Part shown: positions 35,605 through 45,081 of the stretch, piece after piece
Position numbering within the stretch: the stretch's first letter is position 1
Layout: the number at the start of each line of letters is the position of its first letter
Assembly (NCBI RefSeq): GCF_001937195.1
Contig: NZ_MSDO01000010.1
Coordinates: 62,001 to 126,000, forward strand
Length of the DNA stretch: 64,000 nucleotides
Source: Salinicola socius
Lineage (GTDB): Bacteria; Pseudomonadota; Gammaproteobacteria; Pseudomonadales; Halomonadaceae
Direction: 5' to 3'
Made by a program: the position numbers and the translations under genes
The notes under the pieces: generated by a model
Databases searched by the model: none
The model's input: the letters and a program-made list of their open reading frames with translations, nothing else
Told to the model about the DNA's origin: nothing

Positions 35605-35625
35605 CCCCCGGCCATGAGCCGGGGG
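35605..35625. terminator. Hairpin between the HutX-like gene and the convergent small gene
   Basis: CCCCCGGC (35605-35612) pairs with GCCGGGGG (35618-35625) around CATGA. It lies 25 bp after the HutX-like stop and 24 bp from the stop of the leftward small gene. There is no clear T tract on either strand. Confidence 0.5.
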
Positions 35626-35648
35626 TCAGATCAAAGCCTCGCTGCCCG

Positions 35649-35855
35649 TCAGCAGCGCGTGCAGTGCTTCAACGTTTCCGCGTCATCGCGTTCGAGACGC
35701 GGCGTTCGTGGTGGCAGTTGCGACGAACGCCGTGCAGGATGCAGCAGCGGATTCGAGCGCAACAGCGTCATCAGCATGGCGCGGACCACGTGCGCGAGCA
35801 CGTAGACGACGACGGCCATAATGATCAACGCCTTGATGCGCCCTGAAATCTTCAC
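35649..35855 (-). CDS. 68-aa single-span membrane protein ending in a CxxC motif
   Basis: A GTG start at 35855 with GAGGAG seven bases upstream opens a 68-aa frame: a short basic N-terminus, one membrane helix (about residues 8-29, IKALIIMAVVVYVLAHVV), a Pro/Arg-rich linker and a C-terminus CTRC directly before the stop. The layout recalls the small PP0621-type proteins, whose C-terminal Cys pair belongs to a longer zinc-ribbon-like tail; here the tail would be cut short after the second Cys. I cannot assign a function. Alone, convergent with the HutX-like gene. Confidence 0.55.
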   Translation of the reverse strand: MKISGRIKALIIMAVVVYVLAHVVRAMLMTLLRSNPLLHPARRSSQLPPRTPRLERDDAETLKHCTRC

Positions 35856-36028
35856 GCTGCTTCTCCTCGAGTGATGGTGCCGGTGGGATGGCACACAGGA
35901 TATAACCACACGATTGTGACGAGAAATTGAAGGCGTCGATAAGCGGTATGCGAGTCATCGATGTGGGTGGTGTTCGAAGGATTTCCGAATGCAGAACCTC
36001 TAGGCAACTATCCTGAGACGCCGATCTG

Positions 36029-37060
36029 TCATCGGCCCGACAACCCTTCGAAGAAGCTCACCGCATTCGCTTCGAGCCCTTCCAGGTAATAGCCGCCCTC
36101 CTGCACCATCAGCGTGGGCAGGTTCAAGCCCGCCACCGCGCGACCGAGCCTGCCGAATCCCGGCGTGGAGACCGACACCTTGGCCTGCGGGTCCTTCTCG
36201 TGGATATCGAAGCCCAGTGCCAATACCAGCGCATCCGGTTCGAACAGACGAATCGCCTGGCAGGCCTCTTCGAGACGCTCGAAGAACATCGCTTCCGGTG
36301 AGCCGTGGGGCATCGGCAGGTTGAGGTTGTAACCCAGCCCCGCACCGCGCCCGCGTTCGTTCTCGAAGCCGGTGACCGCCGGGTAGAAGTTGGTGGTGTC
36401 ACCATGGATCGAGATGTACATGACGTCATCGCGCTCATAAAAGATCTCCTGCACGCCCTGGCCGTGGTGCATGTCGGTGTCGAGCACGACGACGCGCGGA
36501 TAGCGTGAGGTGAGATACTGAGCGGCAATGGCGGCATTGTTGAGAAAGCAGAAGCCACCGGCGGAATCGATGCCCGAGTGATGGCCTGGCGGGCGCGACA
36601 GCGTATAGGCGAAGCGGTCACCTGCGAGCAGGGCGTCGGCGCCGGCCACCGCGCTCTGGGCCGCCCAGTAAGCCGCCTGCCAGGTATGCTCGCCCACCGG
36701 GGCGCTGCCATCCGCCAAATAGCGCGCGGCCTCGGCGAGAATCCCGCGCAGCGCATTGGGCGAGCGAACGAAGATGCTGGAGATCACCTCTTCGCCCCAA
36801 TCTTCGCCTCCGTTCTCGCTGACATCGTGCCAGCGTCGATGGGCACTCTCGAGAAAGCGCAGGTAGGGCAGCGAATGCACGGCACGCAGCGGCGCAGTGC
36901 CGTGATCCCTGGGCGCCTGAATCGCGAAGCCGAGTCGCCTGGCCGCCGTCAGCAGATGCTCGGCACGATCGCGGACTTCCTGGGGTTGGCGCATCCTGCC
37001 GCGGGAGAAATAGGTCTGCGGTTGATGCAGCAGCTGATCGTCGTGAAAGAAGGTCTTCAT
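36029..37060 (-). CDS. Histone-deacetylase-fold amidohydrolase 1 (acetylpolyamine amidohydrolase-like)
   Basis: A 343-aa zinc-dependent deacetylase of the HDAC/AcuC/AphA superfamily. Active-site motifs: SRPPGHHSGIDSAGGF (two catalytic His), FCFLNNAAIAAQYL, VVLDTDMHHGQGVQEIFY (zinc Asp and His), LALGFDIHEKDPQ (second zinc Asp) and VQEGGYYLEGL (catalytic Tyr). In bacteria these enzymes remove acetyl groups from polyamines and related amines. ATG 37060 has AAGGACAATCC upstream. It is the last gene of the leftward arm, 17 bp after the dehydrogenase. A paralogue at 45082 shares the same layout but differs in sequence throughout. Substrate is inferred only. Confidence 0.92.
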   Translation of the reverse strand: MKTFFHDDQLLHQPQTYFSRGRMRQPQEVRDRAEHLLTAARRLGFAIQAPRDHGTAPLRAVHSLPYLRFLESAHRRWHDVSENGGEDWGEEVISSIFVRSPNALRGILAEAARYLADGSAPVGEHTWQAAYWAAQSAVAGADALLAGDRFAYTLSRPPGHHSGIDSAGGFCFLNNAAIAAQYLTSRYPRVVVLDTDMHHGQGVQEIFYERDDVMYISIHGDTTNFYPAVTGFENERGRGAGLGYNLNLPMPHGSPEAMFFERLEEACQAIRLFEPDALVLALGFDIHEKDPQAKVSVSTPGFGRLGRAVAGLNLPTLMVQEGGYYLEGLEANAVSFFEGLSGR

Positions 37061-37077
37061 GGATTGTCCTTGTTCGA

Positions 37078-38073
37078 TCAATACCCTGCCTCTCGATCCA
37101 CCACGCTCGTGGGCAACAGATCGTCGTCCAGGCGCTGCATGGCCTCAGAGACCTCTTGAGCCACCTGGTTCGGCGTCGAATCGCAGGCGTCGTGGGGCGT
37201 GATCACGATTTTTTCGTGATGCCAGAACGGGTGATCCTGCGGCAGCGGTTCGACGGCGAAGACGTCCAGCGAAGCACCGCCGAGCCGGCCGCTCTGCAGT
37301 GCCGCGAGCAGGTCGGCCTCGATGAGATGCTCGCCGCGACCGACATGGATCAGCGCCGCGCTTTCGGGCATCCGGGCAAACAGTTCGGCGTTCAGAATGC
37401 CGCGGGTTTCAGCGGTCAATGGCAGCAGGTTGATCAGGATGTCGCTGCGCGCCGCGAGCCGTTCGAGACCGTCGGTGCTGCTGAATCCTTCGGCGCCAGC
37501 CGGCAGATTGCGCCCGCTGCGCGAATAGATTGCCACATCGTAATCCAGCGCCATCAGCGCCCGTGCCACCGCGCTACCCATCTTGCCCGCCCCCAGCAAG
37601 CCGATGCGGACATCGCTGGCATCGCGCATAGGCAACCGCTGCCAGTGTCGCTGACGCTGATTGGCCAGATAGTCGCCGAAGCGGCGGTGGTGCCACAGCA
37701 CATGCCAGGTCACGAAACCCGCCATCATCTGCGCCTGGGACTCGCCGGCAATGCGCATCAGCGGCACGTCTCCAGGCAGGCTCTCACTCGCCAGGATGCC
37801 GTTGACGCCGGCCGCGATCGACGATACCAGCCGCAGGTTGGGGTACGGCAGGAAATCCTCGGCACCCGGATCCCACGCCAGTGCCAGCGTCACCGCTTCA
37901 GGGTCGACGACGTCCTGCGGCAGCGCCAGACGGATATGCGGCGCCACCTGCGCGAAGGCCTCGATATAAGGCGTCATGACCTCGGGCGTGCCCAGCAGCA
38001 CCCCCTGCATGGTTGGTGCGCGGTGCTGTTGTCCAGGCGCACGTCCGTCCTGTTCGGTTTCCATCATCGTCAT
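37078..38073 (-). CDS. D-2-hydroxyacid dehydrogenase (GhrA-like)
   Basis: A 331-aa NAD(P)H-dependent reductase of the glyoxylate/hydroxypyruvate reductase A type. It has VRIGLLGAGKMGSAVARAL (Rossmann GxGxxG at about residue 163), IYSRSGR after beta-2 (basic, suggesting NADPH), LLPLTAETRGILN, HVGRGEHLIEADLL (catalytic Arg in the variant HVGRGE), DVFAVEPLPQDHPFW (Glu) and ITPHDA (catalytic His). Three close Met codons make the start uncertain by a few residues. It sits between the ABC transporter ATPase gene and deacetylase 1, suggesting reduction of a glyoxylate- or hydroxypyruvate-like product of the pathway. Confidence 0.9.
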   Translation of the reverse strand: MTMMETEQDGRAPGQQHRAPTMQGVLLGTPEVMTPYIEAFAQVAPHIRLALPQDVVDPEAVTLALAWDPGAEDFLPYPNLRLVSSIAAGVNGILASESLPGDVPLMRIAGESQAQMMAGFVTWHVLWHHRRFGDYLANQRQRHWQRLPMRDASDVRIGLLGAGKMGSAVARALMALDYDVAIYSRSGRNLPAGAEGFSSTDGLERLAARSDILINLLPLTAETRGILNAELFARMPESAALIHVGRGEHLIEADLLAALQSGRLGGASLDVFAVEPLPQDHPFWHHEKIVITPHDACDSTPNQVAQEVSEAMQRLDDDLLPTSVVDREAGY

Positions 38074-38097
38074 GTCTTCCACTGGTCTTTGATCGGT

Positions 38098-39750
38098 TCA
38101 AACCGCACCGGCAGTCGCCGGCTCAGGCGCCTCGCGGCGACCCGGTATCGCCTCCAACAGTTCTCGGGTGTAGGGGTGTTGCGGCGAGAGAAATATCTCC
38201 AAGGCGCTACCGTGCTCGACGATACGACCCTTCTGCATCACGATCAGGCGATCGCAGATCTGGGCCGCCACCCGCAGGTCGTGGGTGATGAACAGTAGCG
38301 AGAGATCGAGCTCTCGCTTCAGATTGTCGAGCAGCTTCAGCACTTGCGCCTGGATCGACACATCCAGCGCCGAGACGGCCTCGTCGGCGACGATCAGTTC
38401 GGGGTTCAGCGCCAGTGCCCGGGCGATGCCGATGCGCTGACGCTGCCCGCCGGAGAACTCGTGGGGATAGCGCTCGGCGGCGCCGCCATCGAGCCCCACC
38501 GTGGCCAACAGCGCCCTTGCCTGTGCCAGCGCCTCGGCCTTGGGCACGCCGTTGGCGATCGGTCCCTGGGCAATCGCCATGCCGACGCGGATGCGCGGGT
38601 TGAGCGAGGCGTACGGGTCTTGAAAGACCATCTGGATTCGACGTCGATGCTCGCGCAGCTCGCGGCCTTCCAACGCGCTGAGATCCACCCCGTTGAGACG
38701 AATCTCGCCGCTGTCCGGCGTGTTCAGACCGACGATGCAGCGTCCCAGCGTCGATTTTCCGGAGCCCGATTCGCCGACGATGCCCAGCGTTTCGCCCTTG
38801 CCGAGCGAGAAGTCGATACCGTCGAGCGCGACGACTTCCCGCTTGGGCTGGAACCAGCCACCGCTGGATCGATAAACCTTGTCGAGACCACTGACCGATA
38901 GCAGCGGCGTCGAATCCCTGGCGTCACGCTGCGGCGGAATCGCATCTCCCGGAATGGCTTCAATCAAGGCCCGGGTGTATTCATGCTGCGGATTCTCGAG
39001 CACCTCGCGGGCGATCCCCATCTCGACGATCTTGCCTTCCCGCATGACGCAGACGCGATTGGCGATCTCCGCCACCACCCCGAAATCATGGGTGATGAAC
39101 ATCACCGCCATGCCGCGACGCGCCTGCAGATCCTTCACCAGATGCAGGATCTGCGCCTGGGTAGTGACATCCAGCGCCGTGGTCGGTTCGTCGGCAATCA
39201 GCAGCTCCGGCTCGAGAGCCAGTGCCATGGCGATCATCACCCGCTGACGCTGACCGCCGGAAAGCTCGAACGGATAGGCACGCAACGCCGATGTCGGGTC
39301 GGGCAGGCGAACCTCCTCGAGCAGCGCCAGCGCCCTTTCCTTGCGCGCTTTCGGAGTCAACAGGCCGTGCGCCTCGAACACTTCGGCGATCTGCTCACCG
39401 ACTCGCATCAGCGGATTGAGCGCCGTCATCGGCTCCTGGAAGATCATGCCGATGCGTCGCCCGCGCAGGGCGCGATGGCTGATCTCGTCCATCGCCAGCA
39501 CGTCCTGGCCGTCGAACAACGCCCGCCCCTTGGAGACGTGGACACCGGTCGGCAGCAGCCCCATGACCGCATTGGCCGTCATCGACTTGCCGGAGCCGGA
39601 TTCGCCGACCACACACAGAATCTCGCCGGCGCTCAGGTCATAGCTGACGTTATCGACGGCGTAGAGCCGGTCGGCGCCGTCCGGCAGCGCCAGCGACAGA
39701 CGCTCGATGCGCAACAGGGGCGCGCCAGACTCGCGTATGGATTCACTCAT
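38098..39750 (-). CDS. Fused oligopeptide/dipeptide ABC transporter ATPase (DppD-DppF)
   Basis: A 550-aa protein with two nucleotide-binding domains in tandem, like GsiA or YejF. Domain 1: Walker A GESGSGKS near residue 50, signature [15 protein letters not shown], Walker [14 protein letters not shown]. Domain 2: [15 protein letters not shown] near 325, [27 protein letters not shown]. Each domain is followed by the C-terminal peptide-transporter extension ([12 protein letters not shown] and [12 protein letters not shown]), the mark of the Opp/Dpp class. A strong GGAGG precedes ATG 39750. It energises the permeases at 39761 and 40604. Confidence 0.95.
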   Translation of the reverse strand: MSESIRESGAPLLRIERLSLALPDGADRLYAVDNVSYDLSAGEILCVVGESGSGKSMTANAVMGLLPTGVHVSKGRALFDGQDVLAMDEISHRALRGRRIGMIFQEPMTALNPLMRVGEQIAEVFEAHGLLTPKARKERALALLEEVRLPDPTSALRAYPFELSGGQRQRVMIAMALALEPELLIADEPTTALDVTTQAQILHLVKDLQARRGMAVMFITHDFGVVAEIANRVCVMREGKIVEMGIAREVLENPQHEYTRALIEAIPGDAIPPQRDARDSTPLLSVSGLDKVYRSSGGWFQPKREVVALDGIDFSLGKGETLGIVGESGSGKSTLGRCIVGLNTPDSGEIRLNGVDLSALEGRELREHRRRIQMVFQDPYASLNPRIRVGMAIAQGPIANGVPKAEALAQARALLATVGLDGGAAERYPHEFSGGQRQRIGIARALALNPELIVADEAVSALDVSIQAQVLKLLDNLKRELDLSLLFITHDLRVAAQICDRLIVMQKGRIVEHGSALEIFLSPQHPYTRELLEAIPGRREAPEPATAGAV

Positions 39751-39760
39751 GTTCGACCTC

Positions 39761-40594
39761 CTAGCGTGCTCTGGCGAGCTGCGGATTGAGCGCATCGTCC
39801 AGCCCTTCGCCGACCAGATTGAGCGCCAGCACCGTGAGCAGGATCGCCACCCCCGGAATGACCGACAGCCACCAGGCCTGGCGCATGACCGTGCGCGCCG
39901 CACCGATCATGTAGCCCCAGGACATGGTGTCCGGATCGCCGAGACCGAGAAACGACAGCGAGGATTCCAGCAGAATCGCCGTTGCCACCATCAGCGAGGC
40001 CAGCACGATCACCGGCGACAGCGTATTGGGCAGGATCTGCTTGATGATGATGTCGCGATGGGTCTGGCCGACCAGTCTGGCGGCCTCGACGTACTCGCGA
40101 TGCTTGATCGACAGGAACTCGCCGCGTACCAGGCGCGCCACTGGCGGCCAACTGACGATGGCAATCGCCAGCACGATCGAGAACGTGCTCGGCTCCATGA
40201 TCGCCACCAGCACGATCGCCAGCGCAAAGTTGGGGATGGTCTGGAAAAACTCGGTGAAGCGCATCAAGGCATCATCGACCCTGCCGCCGAAATAACCGGC
40301 CAGCGCGCCGAGCGGCACGCCGATCGCCAGTGCCACGACGGTGGAAATCAACCCGATCAGCAGCGACACCCAGGCGCCGTGGGCGAGCCCGGCGGCAACG
40401 TCACGCCCCATCACATCGGTGCCAAGCCAGAAGCCGGATACCTCGCCGGGGGCCAGAAAAGGCCGCTGCACCATGCGCCAGGGCGAGTCGGGATACAGAA
40501 ACGGCGCCAGCAAGGCCAGCAGGGCCACGAGTCCGAGAATCACCAGTCCCACCAGCGCGCCGCGGTTCTGGGAAAAGCGTTTGAAGAAACTCAT
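39761..40594 (-). CDS. Peptide-type ABC transporter permease (DppC-like)
   Basis: A 277-aa inner membrane permease with about six helices. N-terminal RFSQNRGALVGLVILGLVA is typical of the DppC/OppC subunit, GTDVMGRDVAAGLAHGAW follows, and the coupling-helix EAA region reads YVEAARLVGQTHRDIIIKQILP. Paired with the DppB-like gene 9 bp upstream and the ATPase 10 bp downstream. The same transport cassette serves peptides, nickel and opine-like compounds in other bacteria. Confidence 0.94.
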   Translation of the reverse strand: MSFFKRFSQNRGALVGLVILGLVALLALLAPFLYPDSPWRMVQRPFLAPGEVSGFWLGTDVMGRDVAAGLAHGAWVSLLIGLISTVVALAIGVPLGALAGYFGGRVDDALMRFTEFFQTIPNFALAIVLVAIMEPSTFSIVLAIAIVSWPPVARLVRGEFLSIKHREYVEAARLVGQTHRDIIIKQILPNTLSPVIVLASLMVATAILLESSLSFLGLGDPDTMSWGYMIGAARTVMRQAWWLSVIPGVAILLTVLALNLVGEGLDDALNPQLARAR

Positions 40595-40603
40595 GCGGCC
40601 TCC

Positions 40604-41584
40604 TTATGCGGCACTATGCTTGATGCGCGGATCGGCGAGCCGATAGATCACGTCAGTCAGCATGTTGAACAGGATCACCAGCAGCGCACAGAAGAAGAAG
40701 ATGCCCAGCAGCAGGTTGTAGTCTCGCTGCATCAGCGCCTCGTACATCAGCCGGCCGATCCCGGGCCAGGCGAACACGGTCTCGGTGAGTACCGCGCCGC
40801 CGACCATCTGCCCGGCCTGCAGGCCGGCCAGGGTGATGATCGGCAATAGCGCGTTGCGCAGGATATGACGCCGCTGGATCACCCCCGGCGCCAACCCCTT
40901 GGCACGCGCCGTCTTGACGAAGTCCTGCTGCGAGACGCTGAGCATCGAGGTGCGCGTCATCCGGGTATAGACCGCCATGAAGAACAACCCCAGCGTCAGC
41001 GCCGGCAGAATCAGATGCACCGCGACATCGCCGACGTGAGTCAGGCCGGTATAGCCGGCGCCCACCGTCGAGTAGCCGTAGGCGGGCAGCCAGTCGAGCG
41101 TCACCGAAAAGACCAGCACCGCCATCATCGCTACCCAGTAGAGCGGCGTGGCGTAGAACAGCAGCGACAGCCCCATGATGATTGAACCCGATGGCCGCTT
41201 GGCGCGCATGGCCGCCAGTGTGCCGGCGAGGATGCCGAATGCCAGCGAGATCACGAACGCCGCCCCGGTCAGCAATAATGTCGCCGGCAATCGATCCAGG
41301 ATCAGGTCGAGCACCGGCATCTGCTGGCGATAGGAGTAGCCGAAATCAAGCTGCAGCACGCCACTCATGTAGCGCCAAAGCTGAACCGGCAGCGACTGGT
41401 CGAGACCGAAGCGCTCGCGCAGATCCTCGAGGAACTGCTGATCGGTGGCGCCCGCCTCGCCGGCCATGACTGCCGCGGGATCACCGGGTGCGGCGTGAAT
41501 CAGGAAGAAATTGAACACCAGGATCGCCAGCAGCACGATGACCGCCTTGACGACGCGACCCAGGATCAGAGACACATAGGGCAT
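40604..41584 (-). CDS. Peptide-type ABC transporter permease (DppB-like)
   Basis: A 326-aa permease with the DppB hallmark N-terminus (ILGRVVKAVIVLLAILVFNF, then IHAAPGDPA), a large periplasmic loop containing LREDRFGL-like residues (LRERFGLDQSLP), and the EAA coupling motif FVKTARAKGLAPGVIQRRHI. The C-terminus NMLTDVIYRLADPRIK is typical. ATG 41584 is chosen over an upstream ATG at 41611 by homologue length. It follows the binding protein gene by 66 bp. Confidence 0.94.
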   Translation of the reverse strand: MPYVSLILGRVVKAVIVLLAILVFNFFLIHAAPGDPAAVMAGEAGATDQQFLEDLRERFGLDQSLPVQLWRYMSGVLQLDFGYSYRQQMPVLDLILDRLPATLLLTGAAFVISLAFGILAGTLAAMRAKRPSGSIIMGLSLLFYATPLYWVAMMAVLVFSVTLDWLPAYGYSTVGAGYTGLTHVGDVAVHLILPALTLGLFFMAVYTRMTRTSMLSVSQQDFVKTARAKGLAPGVIQRRHILRNALLPIITLAGLQAGQMVGGAVLTETVFAWPGIGRLMYEALMQRDYNLLLGIFFFCALLVILFNMLTDVIYRLADPRIKHSAA

Positions 41585-41650
41585 TGGCTCGTCCTCGCCG
41601 AGCGCCGGCAACCCAAAGTCGCCGGCGCTTGCTACCGAAGTTGGGGTCGT

Positions 41651-43228
41651 TTACTGCTCGATCCAGGCGTTCTTGAATCCATCGTTGAGCCCGATACCGG
41701 TGGTGATCAGGTCATGCACGCTGCAGCGATAGAGGGTCGGCTGCGCCAGTTCCATGATCCATGCCAGCGGCACGTCATCGTGGAGGATTTGCTGAACCTG
41801 GTCGTACATCGCCTGGCGTTGGTCGGGGTCGTTTTCCACCGCGGCGTCCGCAAACAGCTTATCGACCTGCGGATTCTCGTAGCCCTCGACGTTGTTCCAC
41901 GGCGAGCCCTTGGCGATATTGCTGGAGAGGTAGGTCCGCGCGATGCCCAGCGACGGGTCGCCATACTGGAACAGGTAGGTGAAGGCGATGTCGTAGTCCC
42001 AGTCGCTGATCTTCTGGTTCCAGCCCGCCACGTCCGAGGATTCGGTTTCGATGTTGATGCCCACGTCCTCGAGGTTCTGGCGCACAGCTTCCGCCCAGCG
42101 GGTCCAGGTCTCACCGTAGGGCAGCGGCAACAACCTCACCGGCTCGCCGTCGTAGCCCATCTCGTCGAGCAGCGCTTCGGCCTTGTCCGGGTCGTAGGGG
42201 TAGGGTTCGAGATCGTCGTCGTGGGATGCCAGCGTCGAGCTGAACGGACCGTTGGGCACCTTGCCCAGCCCATTCCAGAGCACGTTCTTGGCGAAGTCGC
42301 GATCGATGGCGTACATCACCGCCTGACGGAAACGCTTGTCGGCGGTCGGCCCCTCGCGATTGTTGAGCCATAGCATGGCGAACGGATTGAAGTACTCGTT
42401 GCCCGCCTCCGTCATGCAGCTGTTATCCATCTCGGACAGACGCGGAATGTCGAAATTCTCTACTGACCCCGCCGGCATGACGTTGAGCGTGCCGTTTTCG
42501 TAGGCGGCAGCCCGTGACGCCGCATCCGGGATCACGTGCCAGTAGATCTTGTCGAGGTAAGGCTTGCCGGCCTCGTAGTAGTCCGGGTTCTTGTCCAGCT
42601 CGATCACCGAGCCACGATCCCACTTGGCGAACTCGAACGGACCGGTGCCGATCGGATGATTGTTGGCCGGATTGTTGTAGAAATCGGTGCCTTCATAGAT
42701 GTGCCTGGGCACCATCGGCAAGGTGCCGACCTCAAACGCCTGAATGAAGGCCGGGAACGGCTGCTTGAGCGTGAAGACCACCGTCTTCTCGTCCGGCGCC
42801 TCGATACTGTCGACGTGATCGAGAATCGCCCGGGTTCGCGGGTTGGTCTCACGCAGGAACACATCAGCCGAGAACACCACGTCGGCAGCGGAGAACGCTT
42901 CGCCGTCGTGCCACTTCACATCGGGATGCAGATGGAAGGTGTAAGTCAGGCCGTCGTCGCTGATGTCCCAGGACGTCGCCAGTTGAGGCATCGGCTTGAG
43001 GTCGGCATCATAACGCAGCAACCCCTCGAAGATATTGCCGGCCACCCGCTGGGTCGGAGCATTCTGTACCAGCGGCAGCATCAGCCCAGGGGGCTCTGGC
43101 TGGATGGCGACGTTGGCGACACCGCCGGGTTGAGGCGTCTCCTGGGCGACGGCGGGCGCCGCGAAGGCGAGCGCGGCCGCCGTCAGACGGCCAGTCACGG
43201 ACGATAGCAGGGTCATGGCAGATCTCAT
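41651..43228 (-). CDS. Extracellular solute-binding protein family 5 (peptide/opine type)
   Basis: A 525-aa periplasmic binding protein with a Sec signal (cleavage about residue 28, AVAQE). Family 5 landmarks: LATSWDISDDGLTYTFHL, VKWHDGEAFSAADVVFS, NNHPIGTGPFEFAKWDRG, FRQAVMYAIDRD and YDPDKAEALLDEMGYDG. The ligand cannot be deduced. It is the second gene of the leftward arm, after the class II aldolase; all four transporter subunits are present, so the cluster imports its substrate from outside. Two Cys (in SCMTEAG and YRCSVHD) could form a disulfide, as in other members. Confidence 0.93.
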   Translation of the reverse strand: MRSAMTLLSSVTGRLTAAALAFAAPAVAQETPQPGGVANVAIQPEPPGLMLPLVQNAPTQRVAGNIFEGLLRYDADLKPMPQLATSWDISDDGLTYTFHLHPDVKWHDGEAFSAADVVFSADVFLRETNPRTRAILDHVDSIEAPDEKTVVFTLKQPFPAFIQAFEVGTLPMVPRHIYEGTDFYNNPANNHPIGTGPFEFAKWDRGSVIELDKNPDYYEAGKPYLDKIYWHVIPDAASRAAAYENGTLNVMPAGSVENFDIPRLSEMDNSCMTEAGNEYFNPFAMLWLNNREGPTADKRFRQAVMYAIDRDFAKNVLWNGLGKVPNGPFSSTLASHDDDLEPYPYDPDKAEALLDEMGYDGEPVRLLPLPYGETWTRWAEAVRQNLEDVGINIETESSDVAGWNQKISDWDYDIAFTYLFQYGDPSLGIARTYLSSNIAKGSPWNNVEGYENPQVDKLFADAAVENDPDQRQAMYDQVQQILHDDVPLAWIMELAQPTLYRCSVHDLITTGIGLNDGFKNAWIEQ

Positions 43229-43328
43229 CGTTATTGGATTTGTCGAATCTTCGAACCACTGGTAAAGCGATGTTCAGAAAGCACTTGATGTATTCAGCGT
43301 CACCGCTCCGCTTCTTATTTTCAGCCCG

Positions 43329-44096
43329 TCAGCCCTCGAAATCGGGCTGAATGCGTTTTAACAGGCGCAGGTAGGCCTCCCACTCCGGATCGTGATCGGT
43401 CACGCCGTGGTCGGAATCCCACTTTTCGTACTGCTGCGCGGTGTGCTCGGCCAGGGCGTCGTCCACACGGCGAATCGTCATGCCGCTGCCCATCAGCGCG
43501 AGCTGCGCCCGACAGCTGCGCTCGAGGTTGTGCATGCGTTTGAACGCCTCGCCGACCGTACGTCCACATACCAGCATGCCGTGGTTGCGCAGCACCATGA
43601 CCGGCTTGTCACCCAGATCCGCGACCAGTCGCTCGCGTTCGGCCAGATCCAGCGCGATCCCTTCATAATCGTGATAGGCGGTGCGGCCGTGGAACTCCAT
43701 CGACCACTGGTTCAAGGGCAACAAACCCTCTTCCAGACACGAGACGGCGACACCGGCCACAGAGTGGGTATGCAGCACACAATGAACGTCCGGGCGCGCC
43801 TCGTGGATCGCACTGTGGATCGTGAAGCCGGCCTTGTTGATCCCGGCACGCTCCGGATCATCGATCACGTTGCCTTCGAGATCGACGGTCACCAGGTTAG
43901 CCGCGGTCACTTCCTCGAAGCGATAGCCGTAAGGGTTGATCAGGAAGTTCTCCTTGCCCGCCTCGGCACGCGCAGAGATATGCGTATAGATACTGTCATC
44001 CAGGCCGAAATGCGCGATCAGCCGATAGGCTGCCGCCAGGTCGCGACGTGCGGCCAGTTTCGAGGCCTGGTGAGCGTCAGTCGCCATATCCATCAT
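43329..44096 (-). CDS. Class II aldolase/adducin family protein
   Basis: A 255-aa zinc-type class II aldolase fold. ALHTHS-like metal motif reads VLHTHSVAGVAVSCLEEG, and VLRNHGMLVCGRTVGEAF carries the later His; the usual upstream Glu position is in the YGYRFEEVTAANLV stretch. Family members cleave or epimerise phosphorylated sugars; this branch is often named only by domain and may act on an unphosphorylated ketone acid. AGGAG lies just before two adjacent ATGs (44096, 44093). First gene of the leftward arm, 163 bp from the GntR gene, with the operator candidate between. Confidence 0.88.
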   Translation of the reverse strand: MMDMATDAHQASKLAARRDLAAAYRLIAHFGLDDSIYTHISARAEAGKENFLINPYGYRFEEVTAANLVTVDLEGNVIDDPERAGINKAGFTIHSAIHEARPDVHCVLHTHSVAGVAVSCLEEGLLPLNQWSMEFHGRTAYHDYEGIALDLAERERLVADLGDKPVMVLRNHGMLVCGRTVGEAFKRMHNLERSCRAQLALMGSGMTIRRVDDALAEHTAQQYEKWDSDHGVTDHDPEWEAYLRLLKRIQPDFEG

Positions 44097-44178
44097 CGAT
44101 CTCCTGTGGGGGCATGCGGCAATGCCGTTAGCGTCGGCGACCGCGGATTCAGTCATTAACCTATCAGGCAATTTTCAA

Positions 44179-44197
44179 ACTGTCGACACTCGACAGT
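44179..44197. promoter_or_regulatory. 19-bp inverted repeat, candidate GntR/FCD operator
   Basis: ACTGTCGA-CAC-TCGACAGT has perfect 8-bp arms. It lies midway between the divergent class II aldolase and GntR genes (83 and 63 bp). Size and symmetry suit an FCD-subfamily dimer, so one regulator could control both arms. Confidence 0.6.
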
Positions 44198-44259
44198 CGA
44201 CTCGCTAAGATCGCCACAGAGTCTGTGGACGATGCCAACCGCCAGCCAAACGAGATGAC

Positions 44260-44943
44260 ATGACGACGACCACACAGGGATTCGCCACCATTCAGCAGCG
44301 CGATCTGGTCAATCAGATTGCCGACATGCTGACGGAAGCGCTGCTCAAGGGAGAGTTCTCACCCGGGGTGCATCTGTCCGAAGCGCAACTGGCACGCGAC
44401 TTCGGTGTCAGCCGCGCCCCGGTGCGGGAAGCGGCACGCCTGCTCGAAAGTCGTGGCATGCTGGTCTCCCAACCCCGGCGCGGATTCTTCGTTCGCACCT
44501 TCAACGCCGACGAGCTGGATGACGTCTACGACCTTCGCCTGTGCCTCGAACGCCACGCCGTTCGCCTGCTCGCCGGCAAGTTGACCGCCGAAATGGAAGC
44601 GGCGCTCAGCCATCAGCTCGAAACGATGCGCCAGGTGGCCCGCGACGGCACCGCCGTTCAACAGATCGAGGAGGATGTCGCGTTCCACCGCATGCTGTGC
44701 GAGTTCAGCGGTAACCAGCGCCTGGTGCGCGTATTCGACGAGCTTTGCCACGAGATGCGCTTCTGCATTCTGCTGATCGGTCAGCTCTACGATGACGCCA
44801 TGCGCGTCGCCGATACCCACGAGCCGATTCTGGAAGCGCTGCGCACCCGCTCACCCGATGCCGGCGAGGCGGCGCTGGATTACCACATCGGCGTCGCCCA
44901 GCAGCGGGTAGTGGAGATGTTCCGGGAACGCACCCAGGGCTGA
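44260..44943 (+). CDS. GntR-family regulator with FCD domain
   Basis: A 227-aa regulator. Winged helix at about residues 10-80: DLVNQIADMLTEALLKGEFSP, LSEAQLARDFGVSRAPVREAA, LLESRGMLVSQPRRGFFV. The all-helical FCD domain follows (about 90-215) with EDVAFHRMLCEFSGNQRLVRV and the metal-binding His pattern (DTHEPILEAL, LDYHIGVAQQRV). FCD regulators usually sense an acid or amino acid metabolite. First gene of the rightward arm, opposite the aldolase-transporter arm, with an inverted repeat in between; it is the obvious local regulator. Confidence 0.94.
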   Translation: MTTTTQGFATIQQRDLVNQIADMLTEALLKGEFSPGVHLSEAQLARDFGVSRAPVREAARLLESRGMLVSQPRRGFFVRTFNADELDDVYDLRLCLERHAVRLLAGKLTAEMEAALSHQLETMRQVARDGTAVQQIEEDVAFHRMLCEFSGNQRLVRVFDELCHEMRFCILLIGQLYDDAMRVADTHEPILEALRTRSPDAGEAALDYHIGVAQQRVVEMFRERTQG

Positions 44944-45081
44944 CCGTGACCTCGGCGCCCGTGGGCACGGCTGATGTTTCTGGCCGCGCAGCACTGGCCT
45001 GCACGCCGATATAGCAGCCTGTCTGGCCAGTGGCGAAGACCTGCCGCCGATATCGAAACCCTTCCAACAAGGGAGACCACT

